From assembly GCA_035610365.1 (NCBI GenBank), contig CM069434.1, positions 96,956,806 to 97,020,805 on the forward strand: a DNA stretch of 64,000 nt, written 5' to 3'. Below, piece after piece: positions 32,479-44,984 of the stretch. Position 1 is the stretch's first letter. Every line of letters begins with the position of its first letter. The position numbers were made by a program, and so were the translations under genes. The notes under the pieces were generated by a model. The model did no database searches and had not been told where the DNA came from. It saw nothing but the letters and a program-made list of their open reading frames with translations. Source of the DNA: Aquatica leii (Eukaryota > Arthropoda > Insecta > Coleoptera > Lampyridae).

Positions 32479-35400
32479 AAATATAACACGCTGACACTTT
32501 TCCTGTCTTTTTTGTCAGCTGCCCAATCGGCGTCCGAATAAGGAATAAAGTCTTCACCACCTTTTGTGTAAAGCAAACCCATCTGTGAGGTTTCCTTTAA
32601 GTACCGCTTTCCAAGCTTCGGCTGTTGGATGTGCAGTTGCTGCTGTTGAGATATGACACTGCAAACATATCATCTGGTTTTGTTGTCAAAGCCAAATATA
32701 TTAAACATCCAATAAGTTTCCTGAAAGGTACCTCTATTTCTTCCTAATCATCATCAAGTTGAAAATGTGCTTCCATCGGTGTACTAGCATCTTTACAATC
32801 GGTCATTCTAAATGTTTCTAGAATCTTCTCAATCATTTTGGGTTGCGTTATCCATAAACAACCATCTCTTCTACTAATCTGCATTCCTAAAAACTTTGAA
32901 ACTTTGCCCAAATCTCTTGCATTAAATTCCTTCTTTAAAAAGTTAATTAATTGTTCTACCTCTGAATCTTTTCCCGTAATTATATCATCTACAAATATTA
33001 CTAACCAAACATCATCATTTGAATATAAGCAAAAATTATATTGGGATCTCTGATATCGTTCCTTTAACATTATTTGATTGAACTTGTTGTTCCAACACTT
33101 TGGAGATTCTTTTAACCCATATAATACTCAATTTAGTTTCATGACTCGTCCTTTCTTTTCAATCACACCTTGTGGAATTTTGATATATACTTCTGATTCC
33201 AACTTTCCATTTAAAAAGGCTGTAGGAATATCCAATTGTCTAACATTTCTTTCATTGTTTATTGCATGTGCTTCTTCCTGTATTTGGAAACCTTTGGCTA
33301 CTAGCCCCGCTTTCTTGCTGCCATCATCTTTTATTTGAAATACCCATCGAGTATCTATTGGTTTTATACCCAATTTTGGTGTCGTAGGAGTCCATGTATT
33401 GAGTTTTTCATGAGAAACTAGTTCATTCTCAATCGCTTCTTTCCATGTCTCATCTATAATTGCATCATTAAATTTTTGTGGAACTCGTTCCATTGTCAAT
33501 AAACAATAAGCTGTGTAAACATCGTATTCTTGAAGGTGTTTCGGTTTGTTCTTTCTAACATCTTTTTTTGTACGTTTTCCTCCTCACTTGACCGTGATTC
33601 TTCTAATTTTCCCATATCATCTTCTGCTTCTTCATGACCTTTTTCTATTTCGTACACGGGTTTTTCTTTGTTCATATTTTCATCATTGAATATAACATTA
33701 GTAGAATTTATAATTTTATTCTCTTCAGGAATCCATAATCGATAACCACCTCCACAATAACCCACCATAATCATCGGTTTGGCTCTTGAGTCTAATTTTC
33801 CTTGTCTTGGTAGCTGTACGGCCCATGCTTTAGATCCAAATACTCGTAGTCTTTCTAAATTATTTTTATCATGCCAAATTTTTGCTGGTGTTATGCCTCC
33901 ATTTGCACTGGTTAGGCATCTATCTATTTCAGATGCTGAGCACAAGATTGCATCACCCCAAAGGTGTTTTGGTAACTTTGTTTCAGCAAATTTGGTTTGT
34001 ACTTTATTTATCAGTGTCCTATTCATACGCTCTGATTTGCCATTTTGCTGAGGACAATATGGTAATGAATACTCTATTCTAATCCCTTTCATTCTACAAA
34101 AATTTTGAAAGGTTTGTGATGTAAACTCTCCACCATTATCCACTAGTATTTTTCTAGTTTTCTTTCCGTGCTGTGCTTTTATCAAATTTATATAATCAAT
34201 AATATTTTGCTCAGCTTCATTTTTTAATTTTAGCAATTTTACTATCAGAAAATGTGAATAATCATCTATTAACACTTGAAAATATTTTTCGCCATTCGAC
34301 GTACAAGGATTCACTGGCCCGCATATGTCTGAATGAATTAACTCACCTAAATCTCTTGTTCGTTTAGGAGTTTCATTGAACGTTCTTCTTGAGCTTTTTC
34401 CTTCAATGCATTGTTCACATTTCTCATATGAAATCGGTAATTTTAAAATTCTTAAGCCTCCATTATTCAAATGACCTAGTCTTCTATGCCATATTGTAGG
34501 ATCCCGTTGCTTCTCAGTATGTAGTGCCATCTCCTGAATGTCGATGTGCAACGTATACAACTTATTTGTTTTGTTACACACGATGTCAAACCCATTGCTC
34601 GAGATTTTAACTGCGTGATCAATAAATGTAACCAAATACTTTTTCTGTGTCAACTGGTCTACGGATAACAAATTCTGTGCCATACCTTCCACTATTAATA
34701 CCGAAATACTTATTTTCTTCCCTTCACAAATACCATGTAGAATTCCCTTCATCTTTTCTCCATTTGCGATTTGAATAAATACTCCTGTTTCTATCGCTTT
34801 AACTTCTGACATTTGTTCTTCTAATTTGTCGGATACCAATTGTTATGTCGCTCCAGAGTCAATTACAAAAACTTTTCTTCCATTTAATTTATCTACAACT
34901 CCACAGTTTAATGCTAAAATGTAATTTCATTCTCCGCTTGATTCGCTTGTTGCGGTCTATGCACATTTCCACGACCACGACTACCTCCTCTTTCATAACC
35001 TCTTCCTCTTTGGGGTTGTCCTCGTGTGTTTGCCACGACAATGAAATGACTTATGGTCCTTTTTCTCACAATTATAGCACAATGGTAATGCCTTAAAGGA
35101 CGTTTTTTACTTACAGACTCTTGTATCGCTTTTATTTATCATTTTCAATTCTTGGTCCAACAGTTTTGCTTTTACAAAGTCCATCGTTATGTTTGTGTTA
35201 ATCGTTTCTATCGCCGTAATAACTGCTTCATATTCCTCCCCCAGAGATAATAGTGGGTAACATACTTTGTCTGTCTCTTCTACCTTCGACCCAACACTCT
35301 CTAGCTACCTTACCACTGCGTCAAATTTTAAAAAATGGTCTTCTAATTTTTCATTCTTGCTACATTTTAATGATAAAAGTTTTCTTCTTAATGTCAACTT

Positions 35401-36430
35401 GGTGAACACACTCTTCCTTTCAAATACTCCTTCTAAAGCATCCAACATCTCCTTCGCCGTTTTCGCGTCCTTCACAAGGTCTAAGTGCTTGTCCGTAATA
35501 CACTGAATAGTGATCGAGTTTACTCTAGCATCCTTTGTTTCAAATTCTCTCAATTTTTCATTTTTCAATTCTTCTGGATTCATTTGTAACACATCTTGTA
35601 CTTGTCTTTCTTCTAACAAAGCCTTTACTCGAAATTTCTAGTTATTAAAAATTATTGGCGGTTAATTGTGGTAATATTACACTTGAAGAAGTCATTTTCT
35701 TTTTCTAAAAAACAAAAGTAAATACGTTTTTCTTTTACTCCTTCTACCCAGTTATTTCTTCATTTTAAACTCTCACTAGTCCCATAACCTTTTAATAATC
35801 GAGCCTGTGATCGTGTAATACTTTTAATAATAATAATACAACTTAATAATTAATTCTTCTAAACACTAACTGTTCACAAACATCTTAAACGTTAGAAAAA
35901 AACTATACCTAACTTTATTACTATATACTGTCTCACATCACAAAAACCATAGAGTTACTTTATCATAGACTAAAGAAACTCCAAATAAATCAACTTATGC
36001 GTTACTTAAAAACATTATAAAGATCTACGTGATAGATAGGTGGTTTTTTACCAATTTAACACGTAACTGTTTAAATACTCAGTAACTGCTGCAGTAGATT
36101 AACAAATGAGTTTCATAAAGTGACAAATAATTTATAAAAGGTAAAAGATATAACAGTGTAACCTCTACAATACACACTTAAATGTGGACATTTATTTTTA
36201 AAAGTTATAATCCACACTTGCCACAGTTATCGGCGATGATTTACTGCTCGTCGGCGCTGATATTATTATTTGTTTGAGCCTATCAGAGCGTTTTTGTCAA
36301 AATGTCCAGACTCTGTGCATCAAACTAGTTTGTGAATATTTACAGTACACATACGTACATAATAGGTATATGTATTACGTAAAATGTACGTTATTACGTA
36401 CGTTGCTACATGGGAACCTACGTAAAACAT
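32479..36430 (-). mobile_element. Ty1/Copia retrotransposon, minus strand (fossil)
   Basis: In minus-strand order: a likely LTR (from about 36430 to 35791, outer end not fixed), primer site (35781-35789), gag from MTSSSVILPQL (about 35695) through the UBN2-like region (35305-35619), CCHC knuckle CYNCEKKDHKSFHC (about 35040-35080), protease and integrase (33496-34839: WHRRLGHLNNGG, HSDICGPV, VDNGGEFTS, YCPQQNGKSERMNR), RT (32744-33499: RWVFQIKDDGS, QLDIPTAFLNG, FVDDIITG) and RNase H start (DADWAAD-like, about 32490-32540). The 3' end is missing where it meets the PLE. It has several breaks but its domains are clear, so it is of middle age. Confidence 0.85.
35781..35790 (-). promoter_or_regulatory. 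Copia-type primer binding site
   Basis: Minus-strand AGGTTATGGG matches the site used by Drosophila copia, which is primed by an internal piece of initiator tRNA-Met. It sits about 90 bp upstream of the gag start, as expected. Confidence 0.6.
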
Positions 36431-36487
36431 GAGTAAAGCGTCTGCTTAATCAAAGATATTCGTTTTTTTTTGGTTAAGTTTCATAAA

Positions 36488-36685
36488 TATTTAATAATAT
36501 ATTTAATTCATTTACTTTATCATTTAATACGTTCAATTCATCTTGTTGGTTAATATAAACTTTTGGATAATTTGGAAAAATTGTTAAATCAACTTCTTCA
36601 AGAAATAGCTTTCCTCGTAACAATTTTCGTCTACTATCGATATTTTTATTTCTGGCATCAACGACTTGGCTTGCAAAAACAATTC
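36488..36685 (-). pseudogene. Unrecognised 66-codon open segment
   Basis: The minus strand reads ASQVVDARNKNIDSRRKL, LRGKLFLEEVDLTIFPNYP, KVYINQQDELNVLND, KVNELNILLNIYET without a stop. The composition looks protein-like (charged, helical), but there is no start codon in frame and no family I know. It may be a scrap of a retroelement protein next to the Copia LTR. Confidence 0.25.
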
Positions 36686-37759
36686 ATGACATAGCTCGTC
36701 ACTTCTGAGAACTTTGACCAAATACATTATGACAGTACAATAAAATCAAATTCAGTAATAAATCGTAAACCTAAAATACACAACACAAGTAAGAATACAA
36801 AGTACAAAATATATTCATTCAATTCAAAACTTAAAAAATTCACAGTAATTATTTTTATCAAAATTTATCACCAAGTTGGTAGCGACAATGTTATGTAAAA
36901 TAAAAATATAAAAATTATTATTTACTAGAACAAAATTATTTTTACCACGGCAGCTGTCGGAACACAGACTTTTAAGTGTGAGCTTGAATGAAACAAATGT
37001 ACGCAGGTGTGAATTTTTTATAATTTATTTGTAACTATAAAATAACTACACTTACTAATTACATTAAAGAGAAAAAATAGTATTTGGGCGCCAACCGCCT
37101 TTAAATTGGTGATAAAAAAAAACATTTAAACTATTAACTGATATAAAATTCAAAGTAATATCTAAAGAGCGGACAGTCAAGCAAATGCCTGGAGCTTGCC
37201 TGTTTTGCCTTTTTGTGTAACTTTATGTCATTTTTGCCTTTTTAAAGAGTATTATTTTGTATTGTCTTTTTACATATAAATTTTGAAAAGTTTGTGTAAA
37301 CAGTGTTTTAATAGGTAGATGACAATAACGCATTACAGAATTTTACTTAAATTACGTACAATAATATAATTAACATTTTTTGCTCAAAAGGTCTTACCAC
37401 AAACCTATAAATAACAACAAGGATTTTCATGTTTTGTTAAACAATGGTTTCCAGAAAACAAAATACAAAAGCTTATAGAGTAGAACTATTCTAAGAATTT
37501 ATACTAGGATTATGTACAATGACAGGCTTAACAGAACACTATTTACAAAACCGGAAAGATTTCGGAATGAATTATACTTCATAGGTCTATTCAGTACCTA
37601 AGTAAAGCAAACAAATATGAATAATTTTAATTCTGTCCGGTGGGATTTCTTTAATGACTGAAACACATGACTAAAATATTCTTTGTTTGTTATAAATACC
37701 TGTGATATTGTCACACTGCGATAGTCTATTGCTGTTGTGCTGTGAGTAAGTTTTAAAAA

Positions 37760-39526
37760 ATTCCACCTAATAAACAATCAAAATTTGAAAATTATTACAA
37801 GTGGAATAAATTGTACAATAATTTAACAACCGACGGGGAAAACCTTTTTTGTCAAGTTTGTAAAAAATCAGTAAGTTTGTATTATCTTAATTTAAATGCT
37901 TTTAATTACTAGTATATGTATTATTTTAGATCGATGCTACTGAAAAGTACCATGTAAAACAACACTTGGGTAGTAGTTTACATTTAATAAATATTAAAAA
38001 AAACTATGAAACAACCATTGTTAAAAAACGTTATAGAAGATCAACAGACTAAACCTGGCCCATCAAAAACAGCTTTTGCTCTAGATTTGTGCGAAGCATT
38101 AGTGTCGGCTCAAATTCCTCTCGAAAAACTTGATAAAATGAATTTTCGCAATTTCTTCGAAAAATACACCGAATAAGTTGTTCCAAATGAATCAACTTTC
38201 AGAAAAAATTATTTAGACATATGTTACTAATCGGTAAGCAGTTTATTTGAAGTATTAATAGTTTTCAAAATGCTAGTTTACTTTTTATAGAAAATACAGA
38301 CAATAAGGAATGACATTGGGGATGATTACATTTGGACTTCGGTTGATGAAACAACCGATTGCAGAGGTCGATATATAGCAAATTTTGTAGTGTTGTGTGA
38401 ACTAGAACCAGGAAAAGAAATTCCACAGACCAATCACAAAACAGTTTGCAAATTTTTTCGATGATTGTTTACGTAAGTTTTTTTCTCAATGATTGATTTA
38501 TATAATCCAATCTATTAATTACAATTATATAATTTTATGTTTGTAGGACTTCTGTATCCCATTGGCGCAAAAAAAGAAAAAGTTCTCTTATTCGTAAGTG
38601 ATGCAACACCTTATATGATCAAATCCGCTCAGGCATTAGAAATATTTTATTCGAATTTAAAACATTTAACTTGTCTAGCACATGGAATACATAGGGTGTA
38701 TGAATTCATTAGAGACAAGTTTGCAATAGTAAACAGGTTAATTTCTGCCACCAGAAAGATAAAAATCTCTAACATAGATTCTCTTTTTGATTATTGGATC
38801 TTGTTTCAGGTTTTGATGAAAGCACAATTACGGGTAAGGGCCTATAAAGAAAAACTTCCAGATGTTAAACTTCCACCGGAACCTATCATAACAAGATGGG
38901 GAACCTGGTTATCTGCTTGCATTTTTTATGCCACACATTTTGAAAAAATTAAAGAGGCACAGTTCATACTATAATCTGATATTGTCTTATACATTCATTG
39001 AATTGTCTTACTTCAGGTGGATTAATTATTTGACGAAACGGCCTCTGCAGCAATTGCTAAATCTCAGAAAGCTTTTATAGACAAAGCTGTTAAGAGAGAA
39101 CTAGTTTTTATAAAAACACACTTTTCCGGCATTCCTGACAAATTAAAGAAGTTAGAAAAAAACGAAACCGCAATGACCGAATCTTTCGCTACATTCGAAA
39201 GAGTAAGAGCAATTATAAGAGCATGTCTAGGGACTATTGAAAGAAAAATTAATCAAAAATTTGATTCCGTCACATCGAAAAACCCTTCCTTTGACCTCTT
39301 TAAACAACTGACTGAAATTCAAAAAGGGGAGGTCATGAAGCATCAACAGAAAATATCTTTAACAATCACGGAAACATCGGTATTAAAATTTGCTTCACTA
39401 ACATCTTGTAATGTCGAAAGAACTTTTTCCTTCTATAGAAATATTTTAAATAATAAAAAGCAACAGCTTCTTGGTCAAAATATTGAAAAATATTTGATTT
39501 GTGCTTGGGAAAATAATAGCACTTAA
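37760..39526 (+). pseudogene. hAT-derived, CGBP1-like gene, five exons, decayed
   Basis: Exon 1 (37760-37870) encodes a BED-like zinc finger start (LTTDGENLFCQVCKKS), exon 2 (37930-38233) its end (YHVKQHLGSSLHL) and FALDLCEALVSAQIPLEKL, exon 3 (38291-38472) GDDYIWTSVDETTDCRGRY, exon 4 (38547-38974) LLFVSDATPYMIKSAQAL and TRWGTWLSACIFYATHF, exon 5 (39017-39526) the hAT dimerisation motif TSCNVERTFSFYRNIL. Introns 1-3 have GT...AG. The order matches the proteins usually annotated CGG triplet repeat-binding protein 1-like, which derive from hAT transposases. Breaks: the expected start is ATT, poly-A and poly-T length changes shift frame near 37998 and 38454, TAA occurs at 38174 and 39023, and intron 4 lacks a clear donor. 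Poly(A) signal AATAAA is at about 39525. Confidence 0.8.
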
Positions 39527-41963
39527 TAAACATTGTAAAACAAAAAAATAAACTGTAAACTTTAATAAATATCTGTGCTTTTTTTATTGTCTTTTTGGCA
39601 GGTTTAATATGCCTATTATGCCACTTTTTAATTTGTGTATTTAAGGTGTAATTATTAATCAACAATGCAGTTAATAAATCCAAATGTTACCTTATTGCAG
39701 ATCTATTTATAGCACGTTCTTCACTTAAGTGTTAAACTGTCTTTCAGAACAAAATAACAACAAAATTTTATAAAATAACGAATCAAAATATCCCAACTGA
39801 ATTAAAGATGAATGTAAATTCATTCCAAAACATGAATAATTAGGATGGTTTTTGTTGCATATGAAACAATTACCTTTAATTACATACAACCGCCTTGAAT
39901 TATATTTAACGGCCTTGAATAAATCTTTGGTTAAAGCATTGCGTCACGTTACAAAATTACTAATAATGTTGAATTCAATAGAAAAATTATATCGGAATGA
40001 AGTGGAGAAAAACTATTAATTTGTAAACATTTTTACATCATTATTAAGAAAATTGTCTTCCTTTCATCACATAAAACGTACCAAACCTAACGTGGTTAAA
40101 AACGGAAGTGTCGAACAAAGGTCGATTGTCAACAGCAATACAACGTGACGTTGCCAAACTAAATAAATTTAAATGCAAGATTAGTTGCATAAAATAATCG
40201 AATGCAAAAATTGAATTTTAAAAGCAATGAATTTAACTTTAAAAGGGTATTCTAGATTTAGACGCTATTAAGCGAACAAAAACATTGTCGTCAATTTCAA
40301 GGTATGCACATGGACCACATGCTATTTCGGTAGAATCTGAGAATCAATGCAATTCTATTTTTCTAGGTGCATCACATACTATATGACGTGGAATGGCGAG
40401 ATCATTTCAAATATGCCATTGCTGTACAAAATTAGACCACTTGATCAAATATTTAGATAGCAATATAAAAAATTGACGGTTTTGTGACTGACTTGCGTGA
40501 TTTATCTAAAAATATTTTAAATAATAATAAATAAAAAATTGCAGACAGTGGTGCTGTACGGTTTATGAACACCGTGATGAGGCAAATAATACAACGGAAC
40601 TTCTTTCTTGCAACATTCCTATCAACTGGATAAAGCAACTTTTTTAATGCTTTAGAAATTTTAGGATTTTGGGTCATTTTGATAACGCATATAAGATAGA
40701 TTAAATTGTTAAGAGAATTCATAATTATTGGTTAATTATCAAAATTATTCGGTTACCAATATATAATTGTGTTAATTTTTTTAATTATATTTATTTACAT
40801 ATGTTTCGAACATATAATTATAAAGCTCATCTTCAGAAGGTATTTTTTTTTAAATGTCAAATATTTAAAAAAAATATGATTTTACAATTAAACAAAGTTT
40901 TGTTCATTCAGCAAAACATTTCTGTAGTCTAAGAGATTTAAATTAAGACTACTTGCAGTAAACTAAATTTACGCTGTTTTAAAGATGTTAGCAACTGGAT
41001 GTGAACAGAAACACAAAAAAGACATAAATGACTAAAAATTTAAAAAAATGTTTGTTTTTGCAGTATTTTTTTCATGTTTCTGAATCTTTTGCTAACTCGG
41101 CATTTGTCAACATTACATTGTGTCGCTCTGTACTTTTACTTACGTTTTAATGTAGAAAATAATTATAACAAGTTTGGTTTATTTAATATAAACTCAAAAC
41201 GGTACTTCGGACAACAAAGCTTCTACTTAATTTTTTTGACTTTTTTTATATTTTCTGACTTATTAATTAGTATTGCAAAATGCTTTTCTAATTACTATTA
41301 AAATAATACAAGAAATTACAATATAATTTCTAACTTTAAACTTAACTTTTTTTAAATTAAATACAGTCTGGTAAATTTAAAAAAATTATTCTTTGGTTTG
41401 TTTTTGTTAAAATTTAATATTATTATAAAAGTAATACTTAATTTTGTATTTACCATTGTTTAAATCGTGATTAAGTGTTAATTTGTGGTATTTGATCTCA
41501 ATCTAGCACCGTTTTTGATTTCTTTTGTACACGTAAGATAATAAAGATCTTAACAATTATTTATGTAATTAAAAAAAATATTAATAATAATTGTAATTTA
41601 TTAATTTCTTATGGAGTTAGTAATTTTTATATAATATTTGAATTGTTTGTTTGCAACGGCAATAAAGTTTAGAAAAAATTAAACTTTGCATGAAATATTT
41701 GTTTACAACACTCTTCAAATGTCATTAAAGGTTAAGCAATTTAGCATCGTTACATAATATTAGTAAAATTATGTAATAATTATAAAACAAATAATTTTTT
41801 TATGTAAAATCTTTATTAAATTTTATTATATATAACATAAACGACAACTTCAATTCGCCACACTGTTGTAATAAATTATTATTATAAAATATTTGTTTTG
41901 TAACTTACAATTAGTCAAACTGTACTTTAATCACAGGATATCAGTATACCAGCGTACTGATTT
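39527..41963. other. 2.4 kb AT-rich DNA without a supported gene
   Basis: No coding resemblance was found in either strand. At about 40800-40845 the minus strand reads CTGAAGATGAGC and later GTTCGAAAC, a weak reminder of retroelement hammerhead relics, but no fold could be built. Confidence 0.5.
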
Positions 41964-43193
41964 TTATTGACGATATTGTTGTCTATTCGAATCTTGGTGA
42001 ATTTGGTTAGGTTGTTGACGAGGTGGTCCGTGGAACTCCTGACTTTGTTTAGAATGTGCTTCTTGAGGGAATTCACGTTCAGCTCGTTCCTAAAAATATT
42101 TGTTTTAAAAACTCGTACGTAACATTTGTAACAATATTTACTTGTTCTTTAATGCCAGCATAGATTAAATCTAATCCTTTTTGTACTTCTTCGCTAACAG
42201 GTGGTGGTGTCGGTAAATGATCTCCAAATACGTGGAACCCGGTTTCATCGGCGGTGTAATGCGTTACAATAACTTCACCATTTGGTGCTGTGTACGTATA
42301 AGATCCTTGTTGTACTTGAGCGTGGAGGTTTTCGCCTTTTTGATCTGGATCTGGTCCCAAATCCTTAAGATAACCTTCTTCCTGGGCTAAAATATGGTTA
42401 CCAGTTTCCCATCTAAAATCCTAAATTAATTCTTTTGTACTAAAAGTTTTAACACGTACAAAGCTTTGTATGTGCCAGCTACGCCTTGTTCCTTATCGAA
42501 TCTGATAATTGGGATATAAGTCGTGGTTTCATGTCGCGGTCTATGTTCTTGATGCTGAGAATTATACTGTTGTTCTTCTGGTTGCTGTTGCGGCTGTTGT
42601 TGCTGCTGTTGCTGCTGCTGGTAATATCTTCTACCTTGTTCTTGAGCTATACAAGCTCCGACAAATGCTAAAGTAATTAACTAAAAACGCATACTTAGTT
42701 TTCTCCTAATAAATCATAAAAGGTTGCAAATAATTATTGTTTTTGTATTTATTAAAAAAGAGAGTTGTTGAATAATGGAACGGTCAAATACTAAAATAAC
42801 TATTCAACAATAAAAACAGCATGTTTAACAATTAGAAACTAGCATTAATTAGCACGCTCTGCAAATCCTTATTTGATTAATAATGTTTACGTTAATAACA
42901 GATCGAGCTACACTTTCACATGATCTTTAATAACATTGATTTGAATCAATTTCCAGTAACGCATTGTTAAAATATTTGCTATAAAATAAACAATAATAAA
43001 ATTTATTATTGTTTTACAGGTATATGTGTTAATGACGTTAAAAAAAATTTAGCAATCTCAGTCGTGACCTATCCTTACACCATACAAACGCACACCTCGA
43101 ACGAAAGTTACATAACCATTTGAAATTACCAATATAAAGTCAAAGGTCAGTTGTAGTGAAAGGTAAAAGAAATTAACTTACCAAAAACTTCAT
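41964..43193 (-). CDS. RR-1 cuticular protein, four coding exons, 209 aa
   Basis: Coding exons are 43193-43182 (MKFL), 42680-42460, 42412-42142 and 42089-41964, with GT...AG introns of 501, 47 and 52 nt that keep the frame. The protein starts with signal peptide MKFLLITLAFVGACIA, as expected for secretion to the cuticle. A Gln-rich stretch follows (nine Gln, Pro, three Gln at about residues 25-37). The R&R chitin-binding domain lies at about residues 80-150: ETGNHILAQEEGYLKD, GSYTYTAPNGEVIVTHYTAD, ETGFHVFGDHLPTPPP. The ADETGF and HLPTPPP spacing is RR-1. The tail is again Gln-rich and ends NRQQYRQ. The stop overlaps the AATAAA signal. The exon 2/3 acceptor could alternatively lie 8 nt upstream; that would give a 39-nt intron and shift nothing outside that junction only if combined with a different reading, so the 47-nt choice is preferred. 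It looks intact and is the one clear host gene here. Confidence 0.9.
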
Positions 43194-43247
43194 GATGCGT
43201 CTACACTGACTTTGTTATTTGTACCAGCCAATGTGTAGAGAAATCTG

Positions 43248-43255
43248 TATTTATA
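43248..43255 (-). promoter_or_regulatory. TATA box of the cuticular protein gene
   Basis: Minus-strand GGGTATAAATACAG lies about 55-60 bp upstream of the ATG at 43193. A start of transcription about 30 bp downstream (near 43220) would give a 25-30 nt leader. Cuticle protein genes typically have a TATA box and a first coding exon of exactly this tiny size. Confidence 0.7.
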
Positions 43256-43259
43256 CCCA

Positions 43260-44984
43260 CTCTACTTGATGTCGCACCACTCTAAAGAATTGCCCATCTT
43301 TAAAGAGAATGACCCCTTTGAAAGTTGTGCATAAGTACTTCGTTTCTTACATAAAATAAATATGAATCTTTAGTCAAGTATGTAGATTTATAGATTAAAT
43401 ATTGAATCTCCATTTACGTAGTAAATGGATGCTTTTTTATGTATTATGCAAATAAAACTTAGTTGGCCAATATCAAAATTAAATATTAACCTTTATAGAT
43501 ATCAGGGTTTGGAAACTGTTACAACAGACAAAACAACACTTTTTTATAAATGATTAACTACATAACTAGAATAGATTCTAATTTTGTAGATTCGTGGTTC
43601 TTTACAGAACGGATTCTCTTTGGAAATCGTCATGAACTTGGCATTTATAATTTTCTAACAAGAACTTATAAATAGCCTACTTAAGTAATTACACGTGAAT
43701 TTTTTTATTAATAAACATTCAATTAACCATTATTCCACGCAATTATTGTAGCTTACAATATTTTACGACCGACGTATTTTAAAAATCTTCTTAAGAGAAG
43801 AAAATTATTACAAAGATAAAATTGAATTGAATTGTCTGAAAAATTACAATATTGGTGTGGTGCAAACCAGGAAGTGCTATCTTAACTACATTTCTTTATA
43901 GTAACTGCTGATTGTTTTTGATACGTGTGTTAGTAATAGGCTAAACCTAAATTCTTATTTAAATAATTTGTGCAACGTGTCAATTTTATGTAGTAATGAA
44001 AACGTTAACATTTTTTTAAATGTATTTGTATATTGACAAATTTATTTTATTTAGTGGTTTCTAATTATTTGGTTAATAGATGTAAATATCTTGTTTTTAG
44101 CGTTTATGGTAAGATGTAAAAAGCAGAACAAGTATAATACCTACCTGTAGACATTTACAACTTAATAAACATAATTTATAGTTTGTTACTGTAAAACATT
44201 TTTTTTAAATAAATTTATCATAGATGAAGCGATTTCTAAGGCTGTTAGTAATAGTTTATTTACAATTCAAACATTTTTATTTTAATTTAGTTTATACACA
44301 ATATAAAACTAAAATAGTAAAATTTTTTTAATATTTTTACTTCTAAAATTATTTTGACATAGTTTAGTTGTTCAACATTTTTTTATAAATCGCCAGTGTA
44401 AGCAAAAATTGATTATTGTTAAATATCTTTTAATTAAGCTAACAAATTTTAGATTTAGTCGTTATTATATTATTAAAAATTCTAAACGTCTAAAAAAAGT
44501 AGTTCGCAACAAACTTTTTTTTTGAATAAATATAAGAATTAAATGTAATAAATATGGTCTTCCAATAATCAAAAATTTTTCCAAAAATTGTATTTAATTA
44601 TTCAATGTGACATGTTAATTTATTTAATTAATAATTAATGTATTTAATTAATACCATACCAATAATATATGGATCCATTTTACCAATTAAATATAAAAAT
44701 GTAACAAAAATTTAATTTGAAACCGCAGTTTTTGACATTGACATTTATTTATTTTTTTTAACTTATAGGTATACTAAATATCAGATAATACATCATTTTT
44801 TCCTAATTAAATTTTTAAAAACAAACTGTTTTAAATTAAATTCTGTAAAGTTATACAATTTTCTTTGTTATTAATTTTTTTAATTTTTTTCTATACTTTC
44901 AAATTTCAAATATTTACTATAATAATGAATTAAAGAATTTAATTCTACAAAACATTATAAATAACATATTTAAAAAACAGGAAG
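43260..44984. other. 1.7 kb AT-rich DNA upstream of the cuticle gene
   Basis: No coding resemblance was found. It is expected to contain upstream control sequences of the cuticle gene, but none could be identified by eye. Confidence 0.5.

Noticed and set aside
40795-40850. CTGAAGATGAGC...GTTCGAAAC on the minus strand
   Set aside because: The spacing resembles a hammerhead, but the core has extra bases and stem I cannot be formed.
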